Assembly (NCBI GenBank): GCA_932521035.1
Contig: OW051492.1
Coordinates: 11,470,001 to 11,534,000 of the forward strand
Reading direction: 5' to 3'
DNA length: 64,000 bases
Origin: Oscheius dolichura
Lineage: Eukaryota > Nematoda > Chromadorea > Rhabditida > Rhabditidae
The notes under the pieces are model-generated. The model searched no databases. It saw only the letters and a list, made by a program, of their open reading frames with translations, and had not been told where the DNA came from. A program made the position numbers and the translations under genes. Every line of letters begins with the position of its first letter. Position 1 is the stretch's first letter. Of this stretch, positions 63,056 through 64,000 are shown in pieces.

Positions 63056-64000
63056 CTGGTGGACACGAAGGAGCATTCCGTTTTTAGCTGGTGGCTTCAA
63101 AGAGAGCGTTCCGTTTTTAGCTGGTGGACACGAAGGAGCATTCCGTTTTTAGCTGGTGGCTTCAAAGAGAGCGTTCCGTTTTTAGCTGGTGGACACGGAG
63201 GAGCATTCCGTTTTTAGCTGGTGGACACGAAGGAGCATTCCGTTTTTAGCTGGTGGCTTCAAAGAGAGCGTTCCGTTTTTAGCTGGTGGACACGAAGGAG
63301 CATTCCGTTTTTAGCTGGTGGCTTCAAAGAGAGCGTTCCGTTTTTAGCTGGTGGACACGAAGGAGCATTCCGTTTTTAGCTGGTGGCTTCAAAGAGAGCG
63401 TTCCGTTTTTAGCTGGTGGACACGGAGGAGCATTCCGTTTTTAGCTGGTGGACACGAAGGAGCATTCCGTTTTTAACTGGTGGACACGAAGGAGCGTTCC
63501 GTTTTTAGCTGGTGGCTTCAAAGAGAGCATTCCGTTTTTAGCTGGTGGACACGAAGGAGCATTCCGTTTTTAGCTGGTGGACACGGAGGAGCATTCCGTT
63601 TTTAGCTGGTGGACACGAAGGAGCATTCCGTTTTTAGCTGGTGGACACGGAGGAGCATTCCGTTTTTAACTGGTGGACACGAAGGAGCGTTCCGTTTTTA
63701 GCTGGTGGCTTCAAAGAGAGCATTCCGTTTTTAGCTGGTGGACACGAAGGAGCATTCCGTTTTTAGCTGGTGGACACGAAGGAGCATTCCGTTTTTAGCT
63801 GGTGGCTTCAAAAAGAGCGTTCCGTTTTTAGCTGGTGGACACGAGGGAGCATTCTGTTTTTAGCTGGTGGACACGAAGGAGCATTCCGTTTTTAGCTGGT
63901 GGCTTCAAAGAGAGCATTCCGTTTTTAGCTGGTGGACACGAAGGAGCGTTCCGTTTTTAGCTGGTGGACACGAAGGAGCATTCCGTTTTTAGCTGGTGGC

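Larger units (their letters stand above)
50445..64000. repeat. 32/33-bp minisatellite C, block 3 (runs off the window)
   Basis: Longest C block, roughly 420 units by length, not ended at the window edge. It is a mosaic. About 50445-52941 matches C block 2; 52920 to about 54310 matches 34599 to about 35990 of block 1 (offset 18321); 53103-57603 is a 1318-bp tandem; 58484 onward passes the CGGCTTCAAAAAGAGCG unit that elsewhere (36978, 47068) leads into the T-rich switch, but here the 32-bp array simply continues; 60420-63195 is a second 1318-bp tandem. GAGCCGATGG markers: 50465, 53043, 54103, 55421, 56226, 57286, none after that. No gene is supported. Confidence 0.96.

Noticed and set aside
34599..63152. 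Short frames of 61-105 codons in the 32-bp arrays (MDTKEHSVFSW type)
   Set aside because: They span two to nine repeat units, are ended by the TAG made by T5-AG, and recur only because the DNA is duplicated.
26516..64000. CRISPR array
   Set aside because: There are direct repeats but no unique spacers of uniform length, no leader and no cas genes; the repeats are contiguous.
1..64000. Ribosomal DNA intergenic spacer
   Set aside because: Mixed sub-repeats with TATA-like boxes are reminiscent of rDNA spacers, but no 18S, 5.8S or 28S/25S sequence is present, so there is no support.

Overview
This 64 kb window is satellite DNA from end to end. I find no credible protein-coding gene, RNA gene, transposon, CRISPR array, origin or operon. 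The size of the arrays, the higher-order organisation and the nucleosome-scale unit lengths point to eukaryotic heterochromatin (centromeric, pericentromeric, subtelomeric or an accessory/sex chromosome). Nothing in the sequence identifies the species. Every repeat lies in the same orientation; no inverted copies were seen.

Layout. (1) 1-26462: satellite A, built from a 191-bp domain plus a 152-bp domain. Units are short (S, 343 bp, one 191-bp domain), long (L, 534 bp, two 191-bp domains) or, once, triple (725 bp). Walking the array gives 25 S + 32 L + 1 triple = 26388 bp exactly, so all visible change is substitution or whole-domain gain/loss. A truncated unit ends it at 26462. (2) 26463-33382: a 21-bp minisatellite (B; T6 plus ACGGAAGAGTTTGGG, with T8 23-bp variants), punctuated by nine copies of a 52-bp linker. 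(3) 33383-37066: a 32/33-bp minisatellite (C). (4) 37067-37184: a T-rich transition. (5) 37185-40376: B again. (6) 40377-47156: C again. (7) 47157-47273: T-rich transition again. (8) 47274-50444: B. (9) 50445-64000: C, still running at the window edge.

B and C therefore form composite B+C mega-units. The B-to-C junction recurs three times with the same bases and the C-to-B junction twice, and about 5.8 kb (37067-42873 vs 47157-52941) is nearly identical at an offset of about 10.07 kb. Within the C blocks there are nested duplications (1062 bp and two separate 1318-bp tandems) and mosaic segments. This is what repeated unequal exchange or amplification of ready-made modules would leave.

There are many long open frames, but they follow from repeat arithmetic: the 21-bp unit is exactly seven codons and is open in five of six frames. 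I do not annotate them as genes. The points worth a second look are the indel-free two-length coding of satellite A, a 30-bp dyad inside its 191-bp domain, the helically phased T-tracts of B (21 bp) and C (32 bp), the conserved 52-bp linker, and the base-identical satellite-to-satellite switch points.
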